From Yersinia massiliensis (GTDB taxonomy: Bacteria > Pseudomonadota > Gammaproteobacteria > Enterobacterales > Enterobacteriaceae): a stretch of DNA of 64,000 nucleotides. The notes below the pieces were generated by a model. The model was not told the origin of the DNA. It worked only from the letters and a program-made list of their open reading frames with translations, and ran no database searches. The DNA lies in contig NZ_CP028487.1 of the NCBI RefSeq assembly GCF_003048255.1, positions 1,798,001 through 1,862,000 of the forward strand. Reading direction: 5' to 3'. The position numbers and the translations under genes are program-made. Below, in pieces: positions 19,301 to 28,024 of the stretch. Numbering within the stretch: position 1 is the stretch's first letter; every line of letters starts with the position of its first letter.

Positions 19301-19424
19301 TGGGACGTTTGGCGGCACCATCATTACGCTGGTATTCCTGCCTGCAATGTATGCCATTTGGTTCAAGATACGTTCTGACAGCCACCATGAAGCTGAATCG
19401 ATTAATCTAATCAAGCCTAACTAG
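16326..19424 (+). CDS. RND-family efflux pump, inner-membrane component
   Basis: This 1032-residue AcrB-like proton-drug antiporter has 12 helices and two large periplasmic loops. The proton-relay aspartates are Asp405-Asp406 in LGLLVDDAII. In the helix that carries Lys940 in AcrB it has arginine instead (LSGILMRNTLILIG). I recall this substitution in a whole branch of RND pumps, so it is probably functional. Other family text: FELGRAEDPPFTVKQM near the N-terminus and WPGATAQEMQDQVAEPLEK. It is coupled to the adaptor by ATGA overlap. Substrates are unknown. Confidence 0.92.
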   Translation: MSEGRFNLSALAVRERSITLFLIILITVAGILSFFELGRAEDPPFTVKQMTIVTAWPGATAQEMQDQVAEPLEKRMQELKWYDRTETYTRPGLAFTMLSLQDGTPPSQVQEAFYQARKKLADEAKNLPAGVIGPMVNDEFSDVTFALFALKAKGEPQRLLVRDAEKLRQRLLHVPGVKKVNIIGEQAERIFVSFSHDRLATLGISPQAIFSALNSQNVLTPAGSIDTSGPQVFLRLDGAFDKLEKIRETPIVVQGRTLQLSDVATVERGYEDPATFMIRNQGEPALLLGIVMREGWNGLDLGKALDAETTKINEGMPLGMTFEKVTDQSVNISSSVNEFMIKFFVALLVVMVVCFISMGWRVGVVVAAAVPLTLAIVFVVMEASGKNFDRITLGSLILALGLLVDDAIIAIEMMVVKMEEGYDRIKASAYAWSHTAAPMLAGTLITAVGFMPNGFAQSTAGEYTSNMFWIVGIALIASWVVAVVFTPYLGVKMLPKIKRVEGGHAAIYNTRHYNRFRRLLTYVIARKWVVAGSVIALFVVAILGMGLVKKQFFPTSDRPEVLVEVQMPYGTAIEQTSLAAAKIEDWLRKQQEAKIVTSYIGQGSPRFFLAMAPELPDPSFAKIVVRTDSQEAREALKFRLREAAASGLAPEARVRVTQLVFGPYSPYPVAYRVMGPDPTKLREIADQVETVMQASPMMRTVNTDWGPQVPTLNFTLDQDRLQAVGLTSNAVAQQLQFLLSGVPITSVREDIRSVQVMGRAAGDIRLDPAKIAGFTLVGSDGQRIPLSQIGHVGVQMEDPILRRRDRTPTITVRGDIAENLQPPDVSTAILKQLQPVIDTLPDGYRIEQAGPIEESGKATSAMAPLFPIMIAMTLLIIILQVRSMSAMVMVFLTAPLGLIGVVPTLLLFNQPFGINALVGLIALSGILMRNTLILIGQIHHNEQQGLTPFDAVVEATVQRARPVLLTAMAAILAFIPLTHSVFWGTLAYTLIGGTFGGTIITLVFLPAMYAIWFKIRSDSHHEAESINLIKPN

Positions 19425-19599
19425 ACATTTTTTAAGTAACTGCATGGTTGGTTTTCATTGTTTTTGTGACTTTATTTGCATTTTCATGGCGCAATAAGTT
19501 TGTTTTTCCGTCAGGTGAAGCTCATCACATTTCTTTAACCTGCTTGTGAGTAGATTTTCTTACGCAATGAAATAATCGATTCAGCAAAAAGGAAGAAAA

Positions 19600-20808
19600 A
19601 TGAAAACTAAACTGGCTTTAACGGTACTGGCAGTCATGATTTCGGGGCATGTTTCGGCTAAAACATGGGTGCTGACAAGTGCTGAAGATGGCATGGATAA
19701 AGGAAACTGGCAGATTTCGAGTGAAGAGCTGAAAGTAAAGGATAAGACTTTCAGCATTGCGCAGAAAGTGCTGCATGGTGGGAAACAAGAAGGCAGCAAA
19801 GTGATTGTCATCAGTAGCAAAGATGGCCTCACCATTACGCTAAGTCCCACTCGCGGCATGAACCTTCTCGGTGTTGAAGGCTTCGGTTCGAAGATGGGGT
19901 GGGCTTCTCCGGTAAAAGAGGTGGTGAATCCGGCATTTATCAATCTGGAAAGCCGCAACGGGGTAGGCTGGCTAGAAGGTTTTAATGAAATGATGGTCCG
20001 CTGTGGCTATGAGTGGACAGGCCATCCGGTGACTGCTGACGGTCAGCTTTATACGCTGCATGGCAAAGCGGGGAATACTCCTGCCTCACAGGTAGAGGTT
20101 GAAGTGGCGGATGCGGCACCGTATGAAATTCGCGTCCGTGGCCTGATAAAAGAAAGCACCTTCAAAAAAGCCGATTTGCAGACCATGACCGAGCTGCGCT
20201 ATGTGCCGGGTAGCAATAGTTTCAGCTTGCATGATGTGTTAACTAACCATGCGGATTATCCACACGATTACCAGATAATCTATCACAGCAATTTCGGTGC
20301 ACCGATTCTGGAAAAAGGGGCGCGCTTCTTGGCTCCGATGGCCAGTATCAGTCCGTTTAACGATTATGCCAAAGAAGGCCTGAAGACATGGCAAACCTTT
20401 GCCGGTCCGACAAAAGGATTCGATGAAATGGTCTTTAACATCAAGCCACTATCTGACCAGAACCACCAAACACTGGCGGCAGTTGTGAACCAAGCGGGAG
20501 ACAAAGGGGCGTCTATTCAGTTCGATACCCGTCAGTTGCCAGTGCTGACGTTATGGAAAAATACCGATACCGTCAAACAAGGTTATGTGACCGGTATTGA
20601 ACCCGGCACTAGCTATGCCTATCCGGTCACCATTGAACGTGAGCAAAAACGCGTTAAGCAACTGCCACCAGGAGCCAGCACACAGTTTGATTTGACCTAT
20701 ACGTTACTGCATAACAAAACGCAGGTTGCCGATATTGAGAAGAAGATTGCGAGTATTCAAGGTGATACCAAAATCAATGAAAATGCCACGCCGATAGCGA
20801 AAGAGTAA
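19600..20808 (+). CDS. Secreted DUF4432-type protein (galactose-mutarotase fold)
   Basis: The 402-residue protein starts with a signal peptide (MKTKLALTVLAVMISGHVSA), so it acts in the periplasm or outside. The mature part fits the DUF4432/aldose-1-epimerase-like fold: SPTRGMNLLGVEGFG, GWLEGFNEMMVRCGYEW, GKAGNTPAS, IIYHSNFGAPILEKG and GYVTGIEPGTSYAYP. The histidine and glutamate in the last motifs are those expected at the sugar-binding site. Most DUF4432 proteins are cytoplasmic, so export is worth noting. The substrate is unknown. A good ribosome site (AAGGAAG) precedes the ATG, and the gene stands alone. Confidence 0.75.
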   Translation: MKTKLALTVLAVMISGHVSAKTWVLTSAEDGMDKGNWQISSEELKVKDKTFSIAQKVLHGGKQEGSKVIVISSKDGLTITLSPTRGMNLLGVEGFGSKMGWASPVKEVVNPAFINLESRNGVGWLEGFNEMMVRCGYEWTGHPVTADGQLYTLHGKAGNTPASQVEVEVADAAPYEIRVRGLIKESTFKKADLQTMTELRYVPGSNSFSLHDVLTNHADYPHDYQIIYHSNFGAPILEKGARFLAPMASISPFNDYAKEGLKTWQTFAGPTKGFDEMVFNIKPLSDQNHQTLAAVVNQAGDKGASIQFDTRQLPVLTLWKNTDTVKQGYVTGIEPGTSYAYPVTIEREQKRVKQLPPGASTQFDLTYTLLHNKTQVADIEKKIASIQGDTKINENATPIAKE

Positions 20809-20901
20809 ATCGTCAAACTCAATGCTCCCGGAAATGAAAATCCTGGAGCACTATAATACGGGTCTTTTTACGAAATACCGGTCTAATGCCGTGGCGGAGC
20901 G

Positions 20902-21555
20902 TTATATTTTTGGGCAGTCCGTGACTTGCGGGTAATTGCGGCAGACTAGATTGAGTTTATTCTTCGGCTCGAAACCTTTGTCTAGCATGCATCGCTGAAC
21001 ATCAGCAGCTTTACGTAGCGTCGGCACGTAAGGCACTGAGCCTAAAGGCTGCGGATAACCGCATTGATACATCACCGCCAGTGCTTGTTTGTCGTTTTCA
21101 ACTTCATGAGAAAAATGTCGCGAGGCTCCCGCTTTACGCCATGAAATCAAGGAAAACGGGCTCACGCCAGAATCGGACTTAATCGGATGAAACCCTCTGT
21201 CTGCCACAAAAGGCAGCGCTTCTAGCTGGCTCTGGCTCAAAGGGTGCCCCTGTTCTTGCGTGAGGCAAGCTGGGGTATCGTGATAGACACGAACGCTGCA
21301 AATTTTGAATCCGTCTTTTCGGCTAAATCCCATACTCTCCATGCACTGGTAATACAGAACTGACTCATTATCCGTTTTGGGGATGTCGGCTCCGGGGAGT
21401 TGCACGCCGCATTTACCCATCGCAACGCGCACACCGTCAATATCCGTATTAGGGCGTTTCCATTGCGTGATATCGGGTGCTGCGGGGCATCCAGTCAGCA
21501 AGAATACCGACGCTACCAGCAGAGGTAAAGTGACTAGAGTTGATTTTCGCAACAT
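20902..21555 (-). CDS. Lipoprotein with an internal cysteine-patterned repeat
   Basis: I do not recognise this family. The 217-residue protein has a lipoprotein signal with lipobox LTGC (Cys23). The mature part holds two related units. Unit A (about 41-88) is built on MGKCGVQLP, YYQCMESMGF and FKICSV. Unit B (about 158-207) is built on MYQCGYPQP, VQRCMLDKGF and LNLVCRNYP. Cysteines fall at 49, 71, 86 and 165, 189, 205, so spacing is nearly conserved and disulfides are likely. It ends 93 bp from the convergent DUF4432 gene. AAGGATTTT precedes the ATG. Function unknown. Confidence 0.75.
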   Translation of the reverse strand: MLRKSTLVTLPLLVASVFLLTGCPAAPDITQWKRPNTDIDGVRVAMGKCGVQLPGADIPKTDNESVLYYQCMESMGFSRKDGFKICSVRVYHDTPACLTQEQGHPLSQSQLEALPFVADRGFHPIKSDSGVSPFSLISWRKAGASRHFSHEVENDKQALAVMYQCGYPQPLGSVPYVPTLRKAADVQRCMLDKGFEPKNKLNLVCRNYPQVTDCPKI

Positions 21556-21897
21556 TAAAATCCTTTATTTATTATCTTTTCAGGCGGCATTCATACTGCC
21601 TGTATTGTCCCTCTGCGACAACATTACTCAGGCTTTGATTGCCACTGAAATAAAGATTTTATCGTAATCGTATCGATGTTGGACAGATTCTGGCGAAGTA
21701 ATTAAAGAAAGTTTCACATGGGAACCGGTCGCCTATAAATGGCGGCCATACTGCGGAACGGAGCATTTGTGCGAATGAGATGGAAACAGTCTCATACACA
21801 CCTTTTCCACCTAGAGCGCAAATTAGACTTGAGTGCGTCATGAACTCCGTTGCTGTTGCTCGAGTCTCTTGACCGCGCAACGCAGCTTCTTAGCAGA
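21556..21897. other. Non-coding stretch between the lipoprotein gene and tRNA-Asn
   Basis: No convincing gene is present. It holds the lipoprotein promoter region and two small dyads: GGTCGCC/GGCGGCC (near 21728-21748, one G-T pair) and ATGAGA/TCTCAT (near 21776-21796). I see no repeat, integrase remnant or attachment-site copy. Confidence 0.5.
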
Positions 21898-21936
21898 CAA
21901 AAAAGCAAAAAGCCCGCTTAGTTTCCTAAGCAGGCT
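21898..21936 (-). terminator. Terminator of the first tRNA-Asn gene
   Basis: Read on the minus strand, AGCCTGCTTAG and CTAAGCGGGCT form an 11-bp stem (one G-U pair) with a GAAA loop, followed by TTTTTGC and a further T6. It lies just downstream of the tRNA. Confidence 0.88.
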
Positions 21937-21945
21937 TCTTTAATT

Positions 21946-22021
21946 TGGCTCCTCTGACTGGACTCGAACCAGTGACATACGGATTAACAGTCCGCCGTTC
22001 TACCGACTGAACTACAGAGGA
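21946..22021 (-). tRNA. asnT: tRNA-Asn (GTT)
   Basis: The minus strand reads TCCTCTGTAGTTCAGTCGGT onward through the anticodon loop CTGTTAA (anticodon GTT), the T-loop GGTTCGAGTCC and a genomic CCA end. It is 76 nt, with a fully paired acceptor stem (TCCTCTG/CAGAGGA). An identical copy lies at 34836-34911. Asn tRNA genes are the integration sites of the Yersinia high-pathogenicity island. This copy is unoccupied on both sides as far as the window shows. Which of the asn copies it is cannot be told, so the symbol is tentative. Confidence 0.96.
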
Positions 22022-22249
22022 ATCGTGTGAACGAGGCGAATAATAGCGGGGGTCATGGCGTTTGTCAAAGTAGAAAAACGTTAAAAATGCGCGTTTGCTG
22101 AGAGAATGAGCTTATTGACTTGTTTTTCAGCAAACTCATGCCTTTTTAAGCGAGTTATTCCTCTTGTTAAGCGGCTCACATTATTCAGTCTGCTCAAGCT
22201 TCGCATCCTCGTCGGGATAAGGTATAGTTCCGCTTTTTGCGAGGTATCA

Positions 22250-23122
22250 ATGCTGACTAATTCATCCATTCGACTGAATAAATACATTAGCGAGAGCGGT
22301 ATCTGTTCTCGCCGCGATGCCGATCGTTACATCGAACAAGGAAATGTTTTTATTAACGGCAAGCGTGCCACGGTAGGTGTTCAGGTGTTTGCTGGGGATG
22401 TGGTGAAAGTTAACGGTCAGACTATCGAGCCACGTAATGAAGAAGACTTGGTGTTGATCGCGCTCAATAAGCCGGTTGGCATTATTAGCACCACGGAAGA
22501 TGGCGAGCAAAATAACATCGTTGATTTTGTTAACCACAGTAAACGGGTCTTTCCCATTGGGCGTCTGGATAAAGACTCGCAGGGGTTGATTTTGCTGACG
22601 AATCACGGGGATTTGGTCAATAAAATCCTACGTGCGGGCAACGATCACGAAAAAGAGTACATTGTCACCGTCAACAAACCCATAACCGATGAGTTTATTG
22701 TCGGCTTGGGGGCGGGTGTTCCGATGCTGGGCACGGTGACCAAGAAATGCAAAGTGAAGAAAGAAGCCGCCTTTGTGTTTCGTATCACTTTGGTACAGGG
22801 GCTTAATCGCCAAATTCGGCGCATGTGTAAGCATTTTGGCTATGAAGTCACCAAGCTTGAGCGTGTCCGTATCATGAATATCAATCTGAAAGGGTTGCCA
22901 CAAGGCGAATGGCGAGACTTAACCGATGATGAACTTATCGAGTTATTTAAGCTGATTGAAAATTCATCGTCTGATGAGAAACCGGCAAAAAAACCACAAG
23001 CAAAGCCAGCAGCTGCAAAAAAAGTGAGTGTTAGCGGGCCAAAGAAAGTTGAAAAACCTGAGGGTAACGCCGCTTCGCGTAAGCGTTTTGCTCAGCCAGG
23101 GCGCAAGAAGAAAGGGCGCTAA
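22250..23122 (+). CDS. rluF: 23S rRNA pseudouridine(2604) synthase
   Basis: RluF makes pseudouridine at position 2604 of 23S rRNA and can act on tRNA-Tyr. The frame is open from 22106, but the ATG at 22250 with GAGG just upstream gives 290 residues, the E. coli length. An S4 RNA-binding domain comes first ([20 protein letters not shown]). The catalytic domain follows, with [14 protein letters not shown] (the RLD aspartate is the nucleophile) and [20 protein letters not shown]. The lysine-rich tail ending in GRKKKGR is typical of RluF. Confidence 0.96.
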   Translation: MLTNSSIRLNKYISESGICSRRDADRYIEQGNVFINGKRATVGVQVFAGDVVKVNGQTIEPRNEEDLVLIALNKPVGIISTTEDGEQNNIVDFVNHSKRVFPIGRLDKDSQGLILLTNHGDLVNKILRAGNDHEKEYIVTVNKPITDEFIVGLGAGVPMLGTVTKKCKVKKEAAFVFRITLVQGLNRQIRRMCKHFGYEVTKLERVRIMNINLKGLPQGEWRDLTDDELIELFKLIENSSSDEKPAKKPQAKPAAAKKVSVSGPKKVEKPEGNAASRKRFAQPGRKKKGR

Positions 23123-23282
23123 ATCTGCATTTTTGTCGCCAATCGCTGAAACTCACAGCGTGACGGGCGAAATCCTTTATGTGTCGACCGTGGCGAGCGG
23201 ATTCAAGTGCGAAGCTCACCACGGTAAGTTGGTTATTGAACGAATATATTTTGTCGTTTAACCGCAGTAAAAAAATGACAAG

Positions 23283-24023
23283 TTACGGTGTCACCTTCAA
23301 TAACTGACTGTTTTTAACCTCATTCCCCGCATCATTGAAATAGATATAGTCCAACGCCATATTACCGCTGAGTGAGGTAGGTGGGTGCTCAAACTGGTAT
23401 TGGCGATCGGCAAATGGCACGACCATCATGTCCATTTCTTGGGCAACCAAATAGCTTCTATTCTTGTCATGTAACTGAATCTGGCCGAAAGAGACGTGAT
23501 AGGGCGTAGGGTTATGAACCGTCACCACGTATTGATTATTTTGTTTTTTGAGGCTGAAACTGACTTTCTTCATCGCTTCCGGCAGTGTTGGTGTGAGTCC
23601 ATCAGGGCGATAGAAAATCTTCATTTGGGTGTTCATCGCCATAGCAACCTGAGCGTGAGCATCGCTATCACGCCGTGTTTTGGGGGGGATCTCATACAGA
23701 TTCAGCCAGTAAACTGACTCTCTGTCCTTGGGAAGGCTTTCTCCCTTATTGATGATACGTAGCCCCTGAGCCCCACCGGGTTGCATTTTGAAAACAGCAG
23801 GTAGCACCATAAAGGGAGCTTGGGTCTGATCCGGGGTGCTGTCCACATCCCCATCATCAATCCACGTTTGTACTACGACGGGATAATCATTGGTATTGGC
23901 CAGCATCAATGTGCGCTCACGCGATTCAGGCAGATAAATCATGCGAGTCGCCCCAGCGATTAAACCAGCCATCGCCTGCTGACTAAGGCTGAATATCAGT
24001 AAAATTAGGCAACAGTATTTCAT
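23283..24023 (-). CDS. Second periplasmic fimbrial chaperone
   Basis: This 246-residue PapD-like chaperone has a signal peptide (MKYCCLILLIFSLSQQAMA). The conserved arginine of strand A1 is in AGATRMIYLPESR and the conserved lysine in MNTQMKIFYRP. The chaperone signature LNLYEIPPK lies in between. It is the last gene of the fimbrial operon and overlaps the adhesin gene by 4 bp, which suggests it is dedicated to that adhesin. E. coli elf/ycb-type operons also carry a second chaperone at the end. Confidence 0.9.
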   Translation of the reverse strand: MKYCCLILLIFSLSQQAMAGLIAGATRMIYLPESRERTLMLANTNDYPVVVQTWIDDGDVDSTPDQTQAPFMVLPAVFKMQPGGAQGLRIINKGESLPKDRESVYWLNLYEIPPKTRRDSDAHAQVAMAMNTQMKIFYRPDGLTPTLPEAMKKVSFSLKKQNNQYVVTVHNPTPYHVSFGQIQLHDKNRSYLVAQEMDMMVVPFADRQYQFEHPPTSLSGNMALDYIYFNDAGNEVKNSQLLKVTP

Positions 24024-25357
24024 TGTATTTTCACCAAAACGTATGCAGTTGCATCGATCTTACCGGCCGTCGGAGTGCCATTCGGTAATTTTTTCAGGGT
24101 CGCGATGAAGTGATGAGAGTAATCGTTGAAACCGGCAGCACTACTGCCGTTGGCGCTGGCACCGGTTAAGACCGGATACCAACCGGCTGCGGTGGAACCA
24201 GCGACACAATTATTGACGCAGCCCCCCCAACCGACAAAATTCATGGCCGCGCCAGTACTATCACTCAAACTGATGCCAACGCCAGTGGCAATACTGTTAT
24301 CAGTACCGTAATTATCGGACAGCAGATAACTCACGCCACCCGCCGAATTCACTAGCCCTAACCCCTGCGCTTTCAGGTAACCCGGTAAAGAAGTCTGGAT
24401 ACCCATTGCAGTTTGCCCGCTATTAATGCCTGATTCGGTGCCAGACTGGCATTCAATATCGACAGTAATATCGGCGCTACGTGTTTGGTTATCATTGAGT
24501 TCATTGACGGTGATGATCGGGAAAACGACATAAGGGGTCACGTTACGCACCACACAGGTATTTTTACGTGTCAGGATAGCGTTCGGTGCGGTGTTCATGC
24601 CAAATGCCATATAGCGGCCAGTTCCCCAAGTTTGATAATTGGTCGCTGAATCATAACCCGCTTCCGGTACGGGCATACCGGGGCCTTTGAATACCACATA
24701 ACCATTAGGCTGATTGCAGGTGTAGCTACCAGAATAATTATCCGCTGCTGGCCCAGGACATCCCCAAGTGGCGGGGCCAGGGGTACGGTCTACTAAGCCG
24801 ATTTTTTTAAGCTCTGCGCGGATTTGGCTGAAATGTTTGCCTTTGATCTGAATTTTATTACCCACCACATCGTATTTTCGAAGGGGGACTTGCTGCCAGA
24901 TACGGGTGAATTCAATGCCTGAATCGACATGGATCAGTTTCAATGCGGTATAAGGGAAGAACGTCTGGAAATAGTTACTCCCCATATTCGTGTATCCCCC
25001 CACATTACTGTCGCCATTAGTGGCGAAGACTTCGAAAAGACTGTCTTTATCAGCGAGGTCGCATTCATAAATAACGGCTTCAGGGTCGGGCCAGAACCGT
25101 GCTGGGACTAAGCTAATAATGCTAGAAGCCAGAATTGAACCGACGGGCTGAATGTGATTGCTCGTCATATTGATATTGCCAAGCTGTAATGACGCACCGT
25201 AGTTATCACCGCCGATGTTAGCGCCTTTCCAGACACATTGCGCGTAGCTGGGCAACGCTGTGCACAGTAAAGTGAACGCTAAAAGTAATCCCATTTTCTG
25301 CGAGCCAAGTGAGCATCGTCGGTATAGTAAGGCAAAAAGGTTGGTCATAAGATTCAT
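24020..25357 (-). CDS. Fimbrial tip adhesin, two-domain
   Basis: The 445-residue protein has a long N-terminal signal region (cleavage probably after ALPSYA). A receptor-binding-type domain follows, starting QCVWKGANIGGDNYGASLQL. From about residue 265 there is a pilin-like domain (NAILTRKNTCVVRN) that ends in DATAYVLVKIQ, the usual fimbrial C-terminal strand. It contains several cysteine pairs. Its position after the usher and its large size mark it as the tip adhesin. The ligand is unknown. Translation may begin at Met22 instead, but no better ribosome site is seen there. Confidence 0.85.
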   Translation of the reverse strand: MNLMTNLFALLYRRCSLGSQKMGLLLAFTLLCTALPSYAQCVWKGANIGGDNYGASLQLGNINMTSNHIQPVGSILASSIISLVPARFWPDPEAVIYECDLADKDSLFEVFATNGDSNVGGYTNMGSNYFQTFFPYTALKLIHVDSGIEFTRIWQQVPLRKYDVVGNKIQIKGKHFSQIRAELKKIGLVDRTPGPATWGCPGPAADNYSGSYTCNQPNGYVVFKGPGMPVPEAGYDSATNYQTWGTGRYMAFGMNTAPNAILTRKNTCVVRNVTPYVVFPIITVNELNDNQTRSADITVDIECQSGTESGINSGQTAMGIQTSLPGYLKAQGLGLVNSAGGVSYLLSDNYGTDNSIATGVGISLSDSTGAAMNFVGWGGCVNNCVAGSTAAGWYPVLTGASANGSSAAGFNDYSHHFIATLKKLPNGTPTAGKIDATAYVLVKIQ

Positions 25358-25371
25358 GCTATTTCTCTAAT

Positions 25372-27975
25372 TTAATGCGAAGTCGCGATGCACAAGGCAT
25401 CAAGCTTATAAAGTTGTTTATCATTTTTAGGTGTTCCTATATCGAAATCTAATTGGCAACGCTCATTTTTGTTATCGCCCCATACCAGAATGAGCTGTCC
25501 TTGAGGGGTTTCCGCCCTTAAATATGCTTGGCTAGCCTGTCCGACCATACCGACTTCATGTAGCGAGCTAGAATCATCATGGTCGTTATCGTCATGATGG
25601 GTGCTATAAACCACCGCACCCATTGGCACTTGGCTGCCATCTGCGAGCTTGACGGTCATCAGCACCGGATATCCTCGTAATGTGCGAAACGCCACTTTCA
25701 CCGTTGAACCGGCATAAGGCGCAATTTGCCGTTCGCCGTCACGCAGTTCGGTATTAAAGTCCATACCTTCAGGATCGAGCGTAATCGTGTTGTAGCGATA
25801 GGGGGTTAAGGTCGGCACCAAGGCATAACCCATGCTGTCAATCCGCGCGCCTTGCCCATACATCACTTTAGCGCCACTCGCCCCTTTGGCTTCGACTAAG
25901 GCAAAGGTGTCGCTCAGGTATGGCCCGAGTGTGACGCCGCCACTATGAACAGCCACTGAGCCTCGTGCACTGGCAGAGCCTTGCCAATAACCCGGGCTAC
26001 TGGAGGCGCTGCCGCTTAAGCTGGTCACCGGTAAGCGTTTTTGTAAACTCCCACTGAAGGTATTGGCTTTGCTTTGTTCACTGCGGGCAAAGTCCATACT
26101 GTAACTGGCCGATTGATCCTCGCCCATCACACCCGATAATGAAGTCTGATAGCTTGCACCGCTGGTTTTGCTGTTCACTGCACCGGCAGAAATATAAGGT
26201 GCGCGAGGACTACCACCCAACGGAAATGAGATAGACATCTGCACCACGGTTTCACTCGTTCCCAGCGTCGTCGCACCATTGGCTGCGGGTAGGCCACTTC
26301 CTGGGTCGACAAAATAGGTTTCATTACTGCCACCACCGGTTTTTTGCTTTGAAACCGCAATATTGAAACTGGTATTCCGCCACAGGGTATTGGCATAACC
26401 CAACTGCAACTGGTTATCGCGCTTGCGGTCGCTTCGGTAATCCTGCGAGGAAGCGGTTAAATAGAGTGAGCCATAGCTATCTAAACCCTGATTAAGCGAA
26501 ATCTCAGTTCGACTACGCTGCCGGTAAGTATCCGAGTTCCATGTCTTACCATAACTGGCGGCTCGGACACCTAGCACATCGCTCAAGTCTCGATAGCCCT
26601 CGGTTGAATAACGATAACCTGCTACCGAGAGAGTGGTGTTGGTCGCGGAAAAAGTTCGGCTGAACGCAGCGCGGGCCATCCAACCGCTTTGTTGCTCATC
26701 ATTAGGTAAACTGGCATTTGAAAAAGTGGTATCTAGCCCCAAGGCTCCAATATAGTGGGTAAAAACGCCGCCCAGCATGAGGGCTTGATAGCCTGATGCC
26801 AGACGTAGACCGGTGTTCGCCGTAATGGCATTACTGACACCACGTTGATAGGTCAGCTCACCGAATACCTCGTGATTGCCCACATCACGAACTTCACCCG
26901 CCGCAAAACCATAGCGCGAATAGCCAGGGCGTAATGACTCAGGTACTGAGGAGAACGGCACTTGAAAAGTACTCAAGCTGCCATCGGCCTCTTGAATCTC
27001 TACGGTCAGATCACCGCCAAAGTTGGTGGCGGACAGATCATCAAATTCAAATGGCCCCGCCGATACGGTACTTTGGTAGATGGGGCGGTTATTTTGATAA
27101 ACCGTCACCTTGGCGTTGGTCCTGGCGATACCGCGCACAACCGGCGCATAGCCACGCTGTGATTCAGGTAGCATGCGGTCATCCGTTGAGAGCGCAATGC
27201 CGGTAAACCCCATGCTAGAGAAAAACTGACCGCTACTGAATGTCTGGCCAATAGTGGCTTCACTGCCAATAGCGGGAAGTGCACGTTGGCTGTACAGCCG
27301 ATTTGAGGTCCAGTCGGCTCCTCGATTTTGGTCATAGCGCAGCGAACCTTGCTGGCGAAAACGCCACATACCGGCGTTGAGGCCATTGGTTAAGCTGAGG
27401 TAACTTGAATCTGTGGCGCGCTTAATACCATCTTTATTATAGCCCACGTGATATTGGTTGAAGTTGTAATTACTGAAACCAATAGTTTCGCCATAGGTAA
27501 GATTGCGTGGGTCGACATAGCCACGCGGCATTTTTTTCACGAATAATTGCGGAACCGATAGATCAAAACGTAATTTGGCGTAATCAAATTGATAATTGCT
27601 AGCGGGTAGAATCGCCTTGAAATCGATGCAATCATCTTCCAGATCGGCATCTTTTAGCGCGCTATCTTCCACACCCGCTTGAAGTAACTGTTTGCCGGAC
27701 AGACAAGGGACAACATCGTCACCTTTCTCGATAAACATAATCTCGATACGATCAACAAATTTGTTGTTCATATAAAGATCGACCTGATAATTGCCAGCTT
27801 CAAAACTATTCTTTTTGTTAAACCGAGCAATAGAACCTAAACCGAGCGATGAACCACGTAATAGCGCATCCTCAAACACGTATTCGTCTTGATTATGCTC
27901 ATCTGCGGCTGACAAACTATGACTGGCTAACAAGCCATGCGCTAGCAAGCAGGGAAGCCAGGGGGAAAACCTCAC
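25372..27975 (-). CDS. Fimbrial outer-membrane usher
   Basis: The usher forms the outer-membrane secretion pore for pilin subunits. At 867 residues it has family length: signal peptide, N-terminal chaperone-binding domain (YVFEDALLRGSSLGLGSIAR), 24-strand barrel with plug, and two C-terminal domains. The segment GFTGIALSTDDRMLPESQRG with APVVRGIARTNAKVTVYQNN is the classic usher signature. The C-terminal domain holds the cysteine pair in RCQLDFDIG and LDALC. The start is a GTG at 27975 preceded by AGGG. The gene is intact. Confidence 0.95.
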   Translation of the reverse strand: MRFSPWLPCLLAHGLLASHSLSAADEHNQDEYVFEDALLRGSSLGLGSIARFNKKNSFEAGNYQVDLYMNNKFVDRIEIMFIEKGDDVVPCLSGKQLLQAGVEDSALKDADLEDDCIDFKAILPASNYQFDYAKLRFDLSVPQLFVKKMPRGYVDPRNLTYGETIGFSNYNFNQYHVGYNKDGIKRATDSSYLSLTNGLNAGMWRFRQQGSLRYDQNRGADWTSNRLYSQRALPAIGSEATIGQTFSSGQFFSSMGFTGIALSTDDRMLPESQRGYAPVVRGIARTNAKVTVYQNNRPIYQSTVSAGPFEFDDLSATNFGGDLTVEIQEADGSLSTFQVPFSSVPESLRPGYSRYGFAAGEVRDVGNHEVFGELTYQRGVSNAITANTGLRLASGYQALMLGGVFTHYIGALGLDTTFSNASLPNDEQQSGWMARAAFSRTFSATNTTLSVAGYRYSTEGYRDLSDVLGVRAASYGKTWNSDTYRQRSRTEISLNQGLDSYGSLYLTASSQDYRSDRKRDNQLQLGYANTLWRNTSFNIAVSKQKTGGGSNETYFVDPGSGLPAANGATTLGTSETVVQMSISFPLGGSPRAPYISAGAVNSKTSGASYQTSLSGVMGEDQSASYSMDFARSEQSKANTFSGSLQKRLPVTSLSGSASSSPGYWQGSASARGSVAVHSGGVTLGPYLSDTFALVEAKGASGAKVMYGQGARIDSMGYALVPTLTPYRYNTITLDPEGMDFNTELRDGERQIAPYAGSTVKVAFRTLRGYPVLMTVKLADGSQVPMGAVVYSTHHDDNDHDDSSSLHEVGMVGQASQAYLRAETPQGQLILVWGDNKNERCQLDFDIGTPKNDKQLYKLDALCIATSH

Positions 27976-28024
27976 GGATTATCCCTGGGCCTTAGGGGGT
28001 ACTGGCTTGTCATTCTCGGGCCAA

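Noticed and set aside
16326..19424. Inactive RND pump because AcrB Lys940 is replaced by Arg
   Set aside because: Arg at this place is, to my knowledge, usual in a branch of RND pumps, and the Asp pair is intact.
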